Numbered from the stretch's first letter, positions 1-8,741 are shown. The stretch: 23,425 nucleotides of DNA from Chryseobacterium gleum (GCA_945878835.1 CAMCUG010000006.1:1-23425), one strand, 5' to 3'. The notes: generated from the sequence alone by a model not told the origin. Numbers and translations are program-made.

Positions 1-1259
1 TAATCATTCGGGTCAATGTCCAAGGCTATGGTAACGTAGGCGTGTCCGGCGAATACACTGCCCTTCGTTGTTACCCCTTCAGCTTTCATCCAAGCGTGCA
101 TATCATCTAAAACAGCTTCTTCTATCCCATGTTCCACGGGGGCGCCGAAAGCTCCGAGAATGAGCGTATTTGACCCCAAGGCTGTTCCGCATAAAACGAA
201 AACAAGAACGTGGATGGCATTCCATTTACCTAGTTTCTGTTTCACATCGAGGAATTTATTCAACTCAATAAGTGCAAGTAATACCATTGGCACTGCAACC
301 ACGAACATTACTCGAAGAAGACCCAAGCTCGCCCACATCCCTTGCCACCACAAAACTGTATGGGCCATGAAATACCCCCAAAATGAACCTAGCACAATCC
401 AAAACAAAACTTGGTGCTTCAGCACAAACACTTTCGACTCTTCTGCATTTTCCAATCCGTTCCAATCGGCTGAAATTCTATTTGGAATTCCTAATGCACC
501 GTTCCAAGTGTATTTCAACAAGAATAAAAAACCGATTCCAAAAACGGGGATCGACCAAATGAAGAAATGAAAGAAACTGCCACTTCCATAAGAGGTAATA
601 TCTGTATGAACGTATGGGTTCGAATCGAAGATCCAAAGTGGAAACCCTGTATACCAGTATCCGATTGTATTCATTATCAAAGAACCCGCAAGCAGCAATG
701 GAATATATTTCCAACGTCTTGTGAAAAAGAAAAACATGGCTGCAATTCCAAGAATAACGAAACCTTCACTTCTTGCAAACGGCATGAAGCTTAGAACTAA
801 CGCTCCTATCCAGAATTTACCCTTCAAACTCCAATGAATAAAAAGAATTAGAAAAAGAGCACATATAATTTCCGTTAAAGAGGAAACTGCATTGTCGAAA
901 ACAACGGGACAAGTGAGGAATAACAAAGGGGCTATCCAACTTCGTTTAAGTTGAAGCTGATTTGCGATTTTCAGAACTAGAAAAGCCTCAAGAAATATTA
1001 TCGCGAGGTTCGTCCAAATAATGGCCTGCAATCCGAATTGCGCTATGGGTGAAAAGAGAACCGTAAATACGGGTTTTCCCCACTGATTCAGTAGCAGTTC
1101 ATGATGAGTCCATGAATAGCGAGACATTTGATAATGCACGAAAGTATCTGCACCACCATTAACGCCATTAGCAAAAACAACGAGAAGTATATACGCCAAA
1201 GCCGCAAATCCGAAGACCTTCCCTTCTGGCTTCTCCCAAAACTTAATAAGTGTATTCAT
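1..1259 (-). CDS. Polytopic membrane protein, GT-C glycosyltransferase-like (3' end cut by window edge)
   Basis: An uninterrupted frame of 419 codons starts at ATG 1259-1257 and runs off the left edge; the two remaining bases are TA. The start overlaps the carA stop by one base (TAATG), suggesting translational coupling. The protein has many hydrophobic segments; the first is about residues 16-34. It is followed by a loop with GGAD (Asp38) and a conserved-looking stretch WGKPVFTVLFSPIAQFG (60-76). FARSEG (161-166) sits after later membrane segments. An acidic residue in the first extracytoplasmic loop and an R-x-EG motif are typical of GT-C polyprenyl-phosphate-sugar-dependent transferases, so a sugar-transfer role is inferred. 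The soluble C-terminal part, from about residue 375, contains a GHAY segment. I do not recognise a named gene. Confidence is high that it is a real gene and low on function. Confidence 0.8.
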   Translation of the reverse strand, partial: MNTLIKFWEKPEGKVFGFAALAYILLVVFANGVNGGADTFVHYQMSRYSWTHHELLLNQWGKPVFTVLFSPIAQFGLQAIIWTNLAIIFLEAFLVLKIANQLQLKRSWIAPLLFLTCPVVFDNAVSSLTEIICALFLILFIHWSLKGKFWIGALVLSFMPFARSEGFVILGIAAMFFFFTRRWKYIPLLLAGSLIMNTIGYWYTGFPLWIFDSNPYVHTDITSYGSGSFFHFFIWSIPVFGIGFLFLLKYTWNGALGIPNRISADWNGLENAEESKVFVLKHQVLFWIVLGSFWGYFMAHTVLWWQGMWASLGLLRVMFVVAVPMVLLALIELNKFLDVKQKLGKWNAIHVLVFVLCGTALGSNTLILGAFGAPVEHGIEEAVLDDMHAWMKAEGVTTKGSVFAGHAYVTIALDIDPND

Positions 1260-2371
1260 TAAGACTTCACGCTTTCCGATTTCAAAGCGGAGATAAAATC
1301 ATCGAACAGGTATCTCGAGTCATGCGGCCCAGCGCTTGCTTCTGGGTGATATTGTACCGAAAACACAGGCTTCGATTTCAAACGAATTCCAGCAACGGTA
1401 TTGTCATTTAAATGAATGTGAGTGATCTCGACATCTGGATTATTGGCAATGCTTTCCTTTGAAATAACAAAACCGTGATTCTGGCTCGTGATCTCTCCTT
1501 TTCCCGTGATAAGGTTTTTAATTGGGTGATTTACTCCGCGATGACCGTTGAACATCTTTTCAGTTTTCAAGCCTTGACTTAAACCTATCAGCTGATGTCC
1601 AAGGCATATGCCAAAACATGGAATTCCTGTTTCGATAATCTTTGCGGTCAAATCTATTGTGTAGGGCATTGCCGAGGGGTCTCCGGGGCCATTTGAGAAC
1701 ATAACTCCATCGGGACCCCACGCCATTATTTCTTCCAACGTTACATCCAATGGAAACACTTTTAGGAAAGCGCGTCGTTCATCAAGGCAACGAAGAATAT
1801 TCAACTTCACTCCGAAGTCGAGAACTGCAATTTTAATTTCAGACTCAGGGTTGCCAAATTCAAAAGCCTCACTGCAAGCCACTCGTGAAGCTAATTCAAG
1901 ACCATCCATGTTAGGAGCTACTCTCAATTCTTGTGTTAATTTCTCAAGGTCTGAAACCTCCGTTGATATAATACAATTCATTGCTCCATTCTTACGAATA
2001 TGACGAACCAATGCTCGCGTATCTAAATCGCAAATTCCGACAACATGATCGCGCATTAAATAGTCTTGAAGAGTTCCTGCACCACCAACTCGGCTTGCAA
2101 CATCGGAAAACTTCTTAATGATTATTCCTGATACTTGACATTTTCCAGATTCGATTTCTTCTGTATAGACACCGTAATTCCCGATATGAGAAGTCGCCAT
2201 TACCAGACATTGTCCAAAATAAGAGGGATCTGTAAAAACTTCTTGATAGCCTGTCATTGCTGTATTGAAAGCAATTTCCCCTGTTGTTGTGCCCTTAGCT
2301 CCACAACTTTGGCCATAAAAAACGGTACCGTCTTGAAGGAGCAGTACCGCAGGTATAGATTCTTGTCTCAT
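1259..2371 (-). CDS. carA: Carbamoyl-phosphate synthase small (glutaminase) subunit
   Basis: CarA hydrolyses glutamine and channels ammonia to CarB, which makes carbamoyl phosphate for pyrimidines and arginine. The 370 residues match the usual length. The N-terminal domain carries typical sequence (TAMTGYQEV at 39-47; CDLDTRALVRHIR at 114-126). The C-terminal class I amidotransferase domain has FSNGPGDP (225-232), the nucleophile Cys256 in GICLGHQ, and His342/Glu344 in YHPEAS, so the triad is intact. It lies downstream of the ribosomal terminator with its own promoter-like box, and carB is not in the window. An rplQ-carA order is, from memory, common in Flavobacteriia. The overlap with the downstream membrane-protein gene suggests co-expression. 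Confidence 0.98.
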   Translation of the reverse strand: MRQESIPAVLLLQDGTVFYGQSCGAKGTTTGEIAFNTAMTGYQEVFTDPSYFGQCLVMATSHIGNYGVYTEEIESGKCQVSGIIIKKFSDVASRVGGAGTLQDYLMRDHVVGICDLDTRALVRHIRKNGAMNCIISTEVSDLEKLTQELRVAPNMDGLELASRVACSEAFEFGNPESEIKIAVLDFGVKLNILRCLDERRAFLKVFPLDVTLEEIMAWGPDGVMFSNGPGDPSAMPYTIDLTAKIIETGIPCFGICLGHQLIGLSQGLKTEKMFNGHRGVNHPIKNLITGKGEITSQNHGFVISKESIANNPDVEITHIHLNDNTVAGIRLKSKPVFSVQYHPEASAGPHDSRYLFDDFISALKSESVKS

Positions 2372-2378
2372 TAAAGAA

Positions 2379-2386
2379 CAAAGTTA
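2379..2386 (-). promoter_or_regulatory. Candidate carA promoter, -7 box TAACTTTG
   Basis: Read on the minus strand, TAACTTTG exactly matches the Bacteroidota -7 consensus TAnnTTTG. Only seven bases separate it from the carA ATG, so the transcript would have almost no leader. A TTTG lies 11 bases upstream, closer than the usual 17-20, so the -33 element is weak or absent. The location just after the rplQ terminator supports a separate promoter. Confidence 0.55.
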
Positions 2387-2519
2387 AGATTATCCGACAA
2401 ACATTGGATTCGAACTTTTCAACAAATTATAAATTACTCGTTGGCGTTTCTCTCGTTGCTAAAATTATAGCGAGTCCAGGAATTGCCGACATCCCCAATT
2501 TACCAATAGAGATTAGCGT

Positions 2520-2551
2520 AAAAAAAAGCAGCAAGATTCAATCTTGCTGCT
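2520..2551 (-). terminator. Intrinsic terminator of the ribosomal protein operon
   Basis: On the minus strand an 11-bp perfect stem (AGCAGCAAGAT with ATCTTGCTGCT), a three-base loop and a run of eight T residues follow rplQ by about 30 bases. This is a strong rho-independent terminator. It closes the long ribosomal unit and separates it from carA. The plus strand has no T-run after the stem, so it should act in one direction only. Confidence 0.93.
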
Positions 2552-2581
2552 CTAGATTTCTTGGTTATTCACTCAATGAAA

Positions 2582-3124
2582 TTACTCTGCTGACGCAGAA
2601 TCATCCTTCTTCTTTCTTGTCTTTTTAGGCTTTTCCTCTGCATCAACTTCGGTTGCCTCAATTACATCTGTACCGCCTTCTAAAGCGACATCATCAGTTT
2701 TCTTTGCAGCACCACGACGTGTGCGTTTCTTGGCAGTTGCCTGCTCTACTTCATTACCGTAAATGGTGTTGAAATCTACAAGTTCCATCATACACATTTC
2801 TGCGTTATCTCCTTGACGGTATCCCGTGCGAATGATACGCGTGTATCCTCCTGGTCGAGTCGCTATTTCCGGGGCGATTGCACGAAATAATTCGGTAACA
2901 GCTTCTTTGTTTTTCAAATAACTGAAAACAGTTCTTCTGTTGTGGGTGCTGTCGGTTTTCGACTTAGTAAGAAGTGGTTCCACATACTTTCGCAAAGCTT
3001 TTGCTTTTGCAAGAGTTGTCGTAATTCGCTTGTGCTCGATAAGTGAGTTAGCCATATTAGCTAGCATTGCACGACGGTGCTCTGCCTTTCTACCTAAATG
3101 GTTATTCGTTTTTCCGTGTCTCAT
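2582..3124 (-). CDS. rplQ: 50S ribosomal protein bL17 with extended C-terminal tail
   Basis: bL17 lies near the exit tunnel of the large subunit. The core (about 1-118) begins [20 protein letters not shown] and contains the family stretch [15 protein letters not shown] (92-106). At 180 residues it is longer than the roughly 125 of E. coli; residues 119-180 are a low-complexity tail rich in Lys, Glu and Asp, with [11 protein letters not shown] and KPKKTRKKK. Such tails are common in Bacteroidota bL17. It is the last gene of the operon, after rpoA, separated by 34 bases that contain a palindrome. Confidence 0.98.
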   Translation of the reverse strand: MRHGKTNNHLGRKAEHRRAMLANMANSLIEHKRITTTLAKAKALRKYVEPLLTKSKTDSTHNRRTVFSYLKNKEAVTELFRAIAPEIATRPGGYTRIIRTGYRQGDNAEMCMMELVDFNTIYGNEVEQATAKKRTRRGAAKKTDDVALEGGTDVIEATEVDAEEKPKKTRKKKDDSASAE

Positions 3125-3138
3125 AATTGTACTTTCTA

Positions 3139-3155
3139 CTACTGATTATCAGTAG
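3139..3155. repeat. 17-base perfect palindrome between rpoA and rplQ
   Basis: CTACTGAT and ATCAGTAG flank one central base. In the minus-strand mRNA this could form a six-bp hairpin (CUACUG/CAGUAG) with a five-base loop, starting four bases after the rpoA stop and ending 14 bases before the rplQ start. It occupies the widest gap of the operon. There is no T-run, so it is not an ordinary terminator. It could be an RNA-processing or translation-control hairpin, or a protein site; function is unknown. Confidence 0.6.
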
Positions 3156-3158
3156 GGG

Positions 3159-4151
3159 TTAATCTCTATCCAATTTATATTTTGCAACGTTCATTCCGAA
3201 GTGCAAACCTTTGCTTTCTACTAATTCTTCTAACTCTGTAAGAGATTTCTTTCCGAAATTACGGAACTTCAACAAGTCATTTTTGTTGAAAGAAACCAAA
3301 TCACCTAAAGTTTCAATATCAGCAGCTTTCAAGCAATTCAATGCACGTACGCTCAAGTCCATGTCAACCAATTTGGTTTTCAACAACTGACGCATGTGCA
3401 ACGAACTTTCATCAAATTCTTCTACTTCGCGCTTGATTTCTGTTTCAAGCGTGATACGCTCGTCACTGAATAACATGAAGTGATGTATTAAAATCTTAGC
3501 AGCCTCTTGAAGAGCATTCTTAGGTGTGATTGAACCATCACCTTGGATTTCAAGGATTAGTTTTTCATAGTCAGTCTTTTGTTCTACACGGAAGTTCTCT
3601 ACAGAGAATTTCACATTGCGAATTGGAGTAAAGATTGAATCAATGAAGATTGTTCCAATAGGTGAGCTAGAAGTTTTGTTTTCTTCAGCCGGTCTGTAAC
3701 CACGTCCCATGCCTATAGCAAGATCAATGCGAAGCTTTACTTTAGGTTCCATGTTACAGATAACTAAATCTGGGTTCAACACTTGAAATGCAGAAGTGAA
3801 GTTGCTTATATCACCAGCCTTGAATTGCTCTTGACCGTTGATACTAATAGAAACTTTTTCGTAATCTGTACCTTCTATTTGTCGCTTGAAGCGAACTTGC
3901 TTCAAGTTAAGGATGATTTCAGTAACATCTTCCACAACTCCTTTGATAGAGGAAAACTCGTGATCTACTCCTTCAACTTTGATTGAAGTGATAGCGAAAC
4001 CTTCGAGAGAAGAAAGAAGGATACGACGTAATGCGTTTCCAATCGTTATTCCGAAGCCTGGTTCCAGAGGACGAAATTCGAAAGTACCTGTAAAGTCATT
4101 GCTTTCGAGCATTACGACTTTGTCTGGTTTTACGAAATCTAATATAGCCAT
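3159..4151 (-). CDS. rpoA: DNA-directed RNA polymerase subunit alpha
   Basis: The alpha subunit dimerises to start RNA polymerase assembly and contacts upstream promoter DNA and activators. Its 330 residues match the family length. The N-terminal domain includes [20 protein letters not shown] (26-45) and the [13 protein letters not shown] loop. A linker leads to the C-terminal helix-hairpin-helix domain with [20 protein letters not shown] and [13 protein letters not shown]; the Arg in VRALNCLK corresponds to the DNA-binding Arg265 of E. coli. It sits in the alpha operon between rpsD and rplQ. Confidence 0.99.
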   Translation of the reverse strand: MAILDFVKPDKVVMLESNDFTGTFEFRPLEPGFGITIGNALRRILLSSLEGFAITSIKVEGVDHEFSSIKGVVEDVTEIILNLKQVRFKRQIEGTDYEKVSISINGQEQFKAGDISNFTSAFQVLNPDLVICNMEPKVKLRIDLAIGMGRGYRPAEENKTSSSPIGTIFIDSIFTPIRNVKFSVENFRVEQKTDYEKLILEIQGDGSITPKNALQEAAKILIHHFMLFSDERITLETEIKREVEEFDESSLHMRQLLKTKLVDMDLSVRALNCLKAADIETLGDLVSFNKNDLLKFRNFGKKSLTELEELVESKGLHFGMNVAKYKLDRD

Positions 4152-4173
4152 TGAGTTAATTTTAAATTAAGGA

Positions 4174-4776
4174 TTATTTAGAGTACAATTCGACGATTAA
4201 TTGCTCGCGAATGTTTTCAGGTATTTGAACACGTTCCGGGAATTTCATAAAAACTCCTTCTTTGTTAGAATCGTTCCAAGCCAACCAATCGAAATTATTA
4301 CGGGTAGCTAAAGCCATAGTAATAGATTCAAGTGATTTAGATTTTTCACGAACTGAAACACGATCTCCAGGACGTAACTGGTACGAAGGGATGTTTACAA
4401 CATTTCCATTTACCAGGATATGGTTGTGAGAAACCAATTGTCTAGCACCGCTGCGCTTTGTAGCAATTCCTAAACGGAAAACAGTGTTGTCGAGACGTGA
4501 TTCACACAATGCTAATAGGATTTCTCCTGTAACACCTGGACGTGCTGAAGCTTTTTTGTACAAGTTAGAGAACTGACGCTCGAGTATACCATAAGTATAT
4601 TTCGCCTTCTGCTTTTCAGTTAACTGAATTGAGTATTCGCTTTGTTTTGCGCGACGTTTGTTCGGACCGTGTTGTCCGGGCGGAAAATTACGCTTCTCTA
4701 GTCCTTTATCAGGACCGTAGATTGCTTCACGAAATCTTCGCGCAATCTTTGTTTTTGGGCCAATGTATCTTGCCAT
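4174..4776 (-). CDS. rpsD: 30S ribosomal protein uS4
   Basis: uS4 is a primary 16S rRNA-binding protein of the small-subunit body and helps set decoding accuracy. In other bacteria it represses its own alpha operon; no such mRNA fold is visible here. The 200 residues show the N-terminal RNA-binding part ([16 protein letters not shown], then FPPGQHG) and the S4 RNA-binding domain with [25 protein letters not shown] and YQLRPGD. The start is preceded by an A/G-rich run (AGAAGAAAAAGAA) rather than a Shine-Dalgarno sequence. Confidence 0.99.
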   Translation of the reverse strand: MARYIGPKTKIARRFREAIYGPDKGLEKRNFPPGQHGPNKRRAKQSEYSIQLTEKQKAKYTYGILERQFSNLYKKASARPGVTGEILLALCESRLDNTVFRLGIATKRSGARQLVSHNHILVNGNVVNIPSYQLRPGDRVSVREKSKSLESITMALATRNNFDWLAWNDSNKEGVFMKFPERVQIPENIREQLIVELYSK

Positions 4777-4794
4777 TTCTTTTTCTTCTAAAAA

Positions 4795-5181
4795 TTAGAT
4801 TCTTCTTGCTTTTGGAGGGCGACAACCGTTGTGAGGTAGTGGAGTCGTGTCTACGATTTCCAATACTTCAATTCCAACTGTGTTAATGGTGCGGATGGCA
4901 GATTCTCTGCCTGCTCCTGGTCCTTTAACAAACACCTTCACCTTTCTTAGACCAAGATCGTGGGCTTCTTTACCGCATTGCTCTGCAGCCATTTGAGCGG
5001 CGTACGGCGTGTTCTTTTTAGAACCACGGAATCCCATTTTCCCTGCAGACGACCACGAGATCACCTGTCCAGAATTATTGGTTAAACTAATGATGATGTT
5101 GTTAAACGTGGACTGAATATGGGCTTGACCCATAGCTTCCACCACCACATTTTTCTTTTTCTTTTTTTCTACTTTGGCCAT
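4795..5181 (-). CDS. rpsK: 30S ribosomal protein uS11
   Basis: uS11 lines the mRNA exit region of the platform. The 128 residues start with a lysine run ([11 protein letters not shown]) and contain the family signatures [19 protein letters not shown] (45-63), GPGAGRESA and the C-terminal [15 protein letters not shown]. The gene lies between rpsM and rpsD with gaps of about 20 bases, in the standard alpha-operon order. Confidence 0.99.
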   Translation of the reverse strand: MAKVEKKKKKNVVVEAMGQAHIQSTFNNIIISLTNNSGQVISWSSAGKMGFRGSKKNTPYAAQMAAEQCGKEAHDLGLRKVKVFVKGPGAGRESAIRTINTVGIEVLEIVDTTPLPHNGCRPPKARRI

Positions 5182-5203
5182 TTCTCTTGCCTTAGCTTAT
5201 TGA

Positions 5204-5581
5204 TTATTTAACTGCTTTCTTTTTATTCGCAACTGTCTTACGTTTTCCTTTACGGGTACGAGAGTTGTTTTTGGTACTTTGACCACGAAGGGGCAAACCA
5301 GATCGGTGACGAACACCTCTGTAGCAACCGATGTCCATTAATCGCTTAATGTTCAATTGTGTTTCAGAGCGCAAAGCACCTTCTACTTTCAATTCTTCGG
5401 TAATGAAATTACGAATCAAACCTAGTTCTTCGTCGTTCCATTCTTGAACTTTCTTATCATAAGAAATTCCAGCCTGTTCCAAGATTCTACGTGACGTCGA
5501 ACGCCCTATTCCGTAGATGTAGGTGAGTCCTATTTCACCTCTTTTGTTACGCGGTAGATCTATACCTGCAATCCTTGCCAT
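5204..5581 (-). CDS. rpsM: 30S ribosomal protein uS13
   Basis: uS13 sits on the head of the small subunit, bridges to the large subunit and touches P-site tRNA through its basic tail. The 125 residues include [20 protein letters not shown], the [15 protein letters not shown] helix-turn region ([12 protein letters not shown]) and [20 protein letters not shown], ending in a lysine-rich tail. It opens the alpha-operon part and follows rpmJ by 22 bases. Confidence 0.99.
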   Translation of the reverse strand: MARIAGIDLPRNKRGEIGLTYIYGIGRSTSRRILEQAGISYDKKVQEWNDEELGLIRNFITEELKVEGALRSETQLNIKRLMDIGCYRGVRHRSGLPLRGQSTKNNSRTRKGKRKTVANKKKAVK

Positions 5582-5603
5582 AGTTATTCTTTATTATAAG
5601 GAG

Positions 5604-5720
5604 TTATCCTTGTCTTTGTTTGAATTTCGGGTTTTTCTTATTAATTACATAAAGCTTACCTTTTCGGCTAACGATTTTGCAGTCAGCTGAACGCTTTTTA
5701 ATTGAAGCTCGTACTTTCAT
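5604..5720 (-). CDS. rpmJ: 50S ribosomal protein bL36, form lacking the zinc ligand set
   Basis: This 38-residue protein was translated directly from 5720 to 5604. It begins [20 protein letters not shown] and ends NPKFKQRQG, both diagnostic of bL36. The zinc-binding form has three Cys and one His. Here only Cys14 remains, so it is the zinc-independent form common in Bacteroidota. It sits 15 bases after infA and 22 before rpsM, its usual place. Its stop codon lies within a small AAGGA/TCCTT inverted repeat. Confidence 0.97.
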   Translation of the reverse strand: MKVRASIKKRSADCKIVSRKGKLYVINKKNPKFKQRQG

Positions 5721-5735
5721 ATCTCTTGTACTTTA

Positions 5736-5954
5736 TTATTTATATCGAAAACAAATTCGACCTTTTGTTAAATCGTAAGGCGACATTTCCACTTTCACTT
5801 TATCTCCTGGAAGGATTCGAATGTAGTGCATTCGCATTTTCCCTGAAATATGAGCTACGATGATGTGTCCATTTTCAAGCTCCACACGGAACATTGCATT
5901 TGACAATGCTTCAATAATTGTTCCGTCTAGTTCTATCGATGTCTGTTTCGCCAT
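5736..5954 (-). CDS. infA: Translation initiation factor IF-1
   Basis: IF-1 binds the 30S A site during initiation and aids IF-2 and IF-3. The 72 residues form a single OB-fold domain of normal size: [20 protein letters not shown], then [20 protein letters not shown], then [18 protein letters not shown] and the C-terminal FRYK. It lies 11 bases after map and 15 before rpmJ, the conserved map-infA-rpmJ order. Confidence 0.99.
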   Translation of the reverse strand: MAKQTSIELDGTIIEALSNAMFRVELENGHIIVAHISGKMRMHYIRILPGDKVKVEMSPYDLTKGRICFRYK

Positions 5955-5965
5955 TCAGTTTTTTA

Positions 5966-6754
5966 TTATTTTTTTGCTGCTAATGCAGCATCTATCTCTT
6001 CAAATGATGACAACTTTTCTGCCCCTCCTTTTCCAACTGCCACTGTATGTTCAAAGTGTGCGCTTGGTTTTCCATCTTGCGTCTCTATTGTCCAACCGTC
6101 TTTAAGTTGTCTAACGTTCTTCGTCCCCAGGTTGATCATTGGCTCAATAGCTATAACCAACCCTTCTGTCATTACCAAGCCCTGTCCTCTTCTCCCGTAG
6201 TTCGGCACTTCAGGTGCTTCATGCAACTGAATCCCAACTCCGTGTCCAACCAACTCACGCACTACGCCATATCCGTTTGTTTCTGCATAATTCTGCACAG
6301 CATAACCGATATCGCCGATTCGTTTTCCAATTGCGGCTTGTTCAACCCCCAACTCTAAGCACATTCTTGTTACGTCTAACAACTTTTGCAAATCGTTAGA
6401 TATTTGACCAACTGCGAATGTGAATGCAGAATCTCCCCAAAACCCTTCCCATAACACTCCAATATCGATAGAGACAATATCTCCTTCTTTCAATGGCTGT
6501 GCATTTGGTAGTCCATGAACAACGGCTTGATTGACACTCGCGCAGATTGAATTTGGGAAATCGTGATATCCGAGAAACCCAGGGTAAGCCCCATGATCTC
6601 GAATAAAACTATCCGCAACTCTATCTAGTTGCAAGGTTGTCACACCCGGTTCAACGATTTTGGCTATTTCCGCCAACGCTTTTCCTACAAGTAAAGAACT
6701 CTTTCGGATGGCATTTATCTCATCCGGGTTTTTTAAAACTACCTTTTTGCTCAC
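5966..6754 (-). CDS. map: Methionine aminopeptidase, type I
   Basis: Map removes the initiator methionine from nascent proteins. The 262 residues match type Ia enzymes without an N-terminal extension. All metal ligands are present: Asp97 and Asp108 (in SIDIGV and FWGDSAFTF), His171 (GHGVGIQLHE), Glu204 (AIEP) and Glu235 (SAHFEHTVAV). The substrate-binding His80 is in VVHGLPN. It starts three bases after the secY stop. An adk gene, found between secY and map in many bacteria, is absent. Confidence 0.99.
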   Translation of the reverse strand: MSKKVVLKNPDEINAIRKSSLLVGKALAEIAKIVEPGVTTLQLDRVADSFIRDHGAYPGFLGYHDFPNSICASVNQAVVHGLPNAQPLKEGDIVSIDIGVLWEGFWGDSAFTFAVGQISNDLQKLLDVTRMCLELGVEQAAIGKRIGDIGYAVQNYAETNGYGVVRELVGHGVGIQLHEAPEVPNYGRRGQGLVMTEGLVIAIEPMINLGTKNVRQLKDGWTIETQDGKPSAHFEHTVAVGKGGAEKLSSFEEIDAALAAKK

Positions 6755-6757
6755 AGC

Positions 6758-8095
6758 TTATAAGGTGTAGCCACTGCTCGCAACGCTCCCACTGTTTCTT
6801 CCTCTCACCCTCCCCGATTGCATTAACCCGTCGTAGTGACGAGAAAGCAAATGACTTTCTACTTGTTGAAGTAAATCTAAAATCACTCCTACTGTAATTA
6901 ACATGGATGTTCCTCCGAAAAACTGAGCAAACATCTGAGCTTTTGTTAGTGATAAACTCAAAACAAGCGCCGGTAGTATTGCAATAAGGCCGACAAAGAT
7001 ACCACCAGGAAGGGTTATGCTCGACAAAACTCTATCAATAAATTCAGCCGTGTCCTTTCCAGGCTTGATTCCTGGTACGAAATTGCCATTTCTTTTCAAG
7101 TCATCGGCAATCTGATTTGGATTGGTTACGATGGCAGTATAGAAGAAGGTAAATAAAATAATCATTACCATTAACAACATGTTATATCCAACACCTTGAA
7201 AATTCGTTAACGATGCCAATACCTTGTTGTTTTGAAACATTTCAGTATTACTTAAGTACAAAGGGACAAACATTATTGCTTGGGCAAAGATGATTGGCAT
7301 TACTCCAGCTGCGTTTACACGCAAAGGAATGTAGCTTCTCGCGCCTTCACCTTGGGGAAGATGACTTCCACCGGTAGCCATTTTAGCCATTTGTACAGGT
7401 ATTCTGCGAACTGCTTGAATGATTGCAACTGTTCCTCCGATTACAATAACCATTACAGCTATTTCAATCAAGAAGAAAAAGGCTGTTTGCTGACTAAACT
7501 CTTGAGCAAAGGCTCCAGGAATATCAGATAAGATACCTGTCATGATTATCAGTGACGTTCCGTTTCCAATTCCTTTGTCGGTAATCTTTTCACCCAACCA
7601 CATTACAAACAGCGTAGCACTGGTAAGGATAATGATTGAAGTAACCATCCACATGGGACTATTCACGTGAGCGTCTGCTGGAACATACTGAGCTAAATAG
7701 CCGGGGGCTTGAACCATCGCAATACCTATGGTTAAAAAACGAGTCCACTGATTTATTTTACGGCGTCCACTTTCACCTTCGCGTTGCAATTTTTGCACTG
7801 TTGGAACAGCAAGTCCCAACAATTGAATTACGATACTTGCTGAAATGTATGGCATAACACCTAGAGCAAAAATCGAAGCTCTATTGAATGCTCCACCTGT
7901 GAAAAGCCCTAAAAAGTCTGCGATTGAACCTGATCCAGCCGCGCTAGTGTCCTGCATTTTCACTGCATCTATTCCAGGAAGAAGGACATATGATCCAATT
8001 CTGTACACCAAAAGTATTCCTAAGGTGAAAAGAATTTTCTTACGAAGTTCCTCGTGATTCCAGATGTTTCTTATGGAAGAAAAAAACTTTTTCAT
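6758..8095 (-). CDS. secY: Protein translocase channel subunit SecY
   Basis: SecY forms the protein-conducting channel in the inner membrane with SecE and SecG. The 445 residues fit the family, with about ten hydrophobic segments. Recognisable regions are the N-terminal helix (FFSSIRNIWNHEELRKKILF), the plug region with LFTGGAFNRASIFALGVMPY, GEKITDKGIGNGTSLIIMTG and the cytoplasmic loop NPNQIADDLKRNGNFVPGIK. The C-terminus has a Gly/Ser-rich tail. The start overlaps the rplO stop by four bases (ATGA), implying coupled translation, and map follows after three bases. Confidence 0.99.
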   Translation of the reverse strand: MKKFFSSIRNIWNHEELRKKILFTLGILLVYRIGSYVLLPGIDAVKMQDTSAAGSGSIADFLGLFTGGAFNRASIFALGVMPYISASIVIQLLGLAVPTVQKLQREGESGRRKINQWTRFLTIGIAMVQAPGYLAQYVPADAHVNSPMWMVTSIIILTSATLFVMWLGEKITDKGIGNGTSLIIMTGILSDIPGAFAQEFSQQTAFFFLIEIAVMVIVIGGTVAIIQAVRRIPVQMAKMATGGSHLPQGEGARSYIPLRVNAAGVMPIIFAQAIMFVPLYLSNTEMFQNNKVLASLTNFQGVGYNMLLMVMIILFTFFYTAIVTNPNQIADDLKRNGNFVPGIKPGKDTAEFIDRVLSSITLPGGIFVGLIAILPALVLSLSLTKAQMFAQFFGGTSMLITVGVILDLLQQVESHLLSRHYDGLMQSGRVRGRNSGSVASSGYTL

Positions 8096-8538
8096 ATAGT
8101 GTTCGCTGTTCCGCCCATTGCTTCAATCGCCGCTTTCGCTGTGGCTGTGAATGCGTGTGCTGTCACGTTTAACTTTCCTTTTAATTCACCGCGACCCATT
8201 ACTTTTATAAGTGTCTTCTTGCTACAAATTCCATTTGCTACAAGTGTTTGAAAAGTAACCTCAGTCAAGTTGTGTTTGTCAACAAGTAACTGCAAGGTGT
8301 CAAGGTTTATACCTTTGTATTCAACGCGATTTAGGCTTTTGAATCCAAATTTTGGCAAACGTCTTTGAAGAGGCATTTGACCACCTTCGAAACCAATTTT
8401 GCGCTTACTACCTGAACGTGATCCCGCTCCCTTGTGTCCACGTGTAGAAGTTCCACCGTGTCCAGAACCTTCACCACGACCAATACGCTTTCTGTCCTTA
8501 ATAGAACCTTCAGCCGGCTTTAAGTTATTTAATTTCAT
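8092..8538 (-). CDS. rplO: 50S ribosomal protein uL15
   Basis: uL15 is a late-assembling large-subunit protein with a long basic extension that threads the 23S rRNA. The 148 residues start MKLNNLKPAEGSIKDRKRIG and carry the glycine-rich GRGEGSGHGGTSTRGHKGAG stretch, then FEGGQMPLQRRLPKFGF. The stop overlaps the secY start. The order rpmD-rplO-secY is standard for the spc cluster. Confidence 0.99.
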   Translation of the reverse strand: MKLNNLKPAEGSIKDRKRIGRGEGSGHGGTSTRGHKGAGSRSGSKRKIGFEGGQMPLQRRLPKFGFKSLNRVEYKGINLDTLQLLVDKHNLTEVTFQTLVANGICSKKTLIKVMGRGELKGKLNVTAHAFTATAKAAIEAMGGTANTI

Positions 8539-8550
8539 CTCTTCTAATCG

Positions 8551-8730
8551 TTATTTGTATTCCACTTTTAAAAGGTGACTCACAGCGCGAATCATACCTA
8601 CAATATTTGGTGTCAATTCTTTTTCTACTGACACATTTAATTTCTTAATACCCAAAGCTTCGATTGTAGCCTTTTGACGTTTTGGACGATCAATAGCACT
8701 TTTAACTTGGGTGATAACAACTTTAGCCAT
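8551..8730 (-). CDS. rpmD: 50S ribosomal protein uL30
   Basis: This 59-residue protein was translated directly from ATG 8730 to TAA 8551. It reads MAKVVITQVKSAIDRPKRQK and continues with ATIEALGIKKLN, then TPNIVGMIRAVSHLLKVE. The pattern of a short beta strand, a basic loop, an ALGL-like helix start and an N-x-x-GM-I segment is that of bacterial uL30, and the length is normal. It lies 11 bases after rpsE and 12 before rplO, exactly where rpmD is expected. Confidence 0.97.
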   Translation of the reverse strand: MAKVVITQVKSAIDRPKRQKATIEALGIKKLNVSVEKELTPNIVGMIRAVSHLLKVEYK

Positions 8731-8741
8731 AATGGTCTGGA

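Noticed and set aside
160..794. Plus-strand and third-frame open frames at the left edge
   Set aside because: They lie across the long minus-strand membrane-protein frame, which has a sensible start, hydrophobic pattern and motifs; these are shadows of it.
5598..5611. AAGGA-TAAC-TCCTT inverted repeat spanning the rpmJ stop codon
   Set aside because: Only five base pairs with no T-run; short repeats like this are expected by chance.
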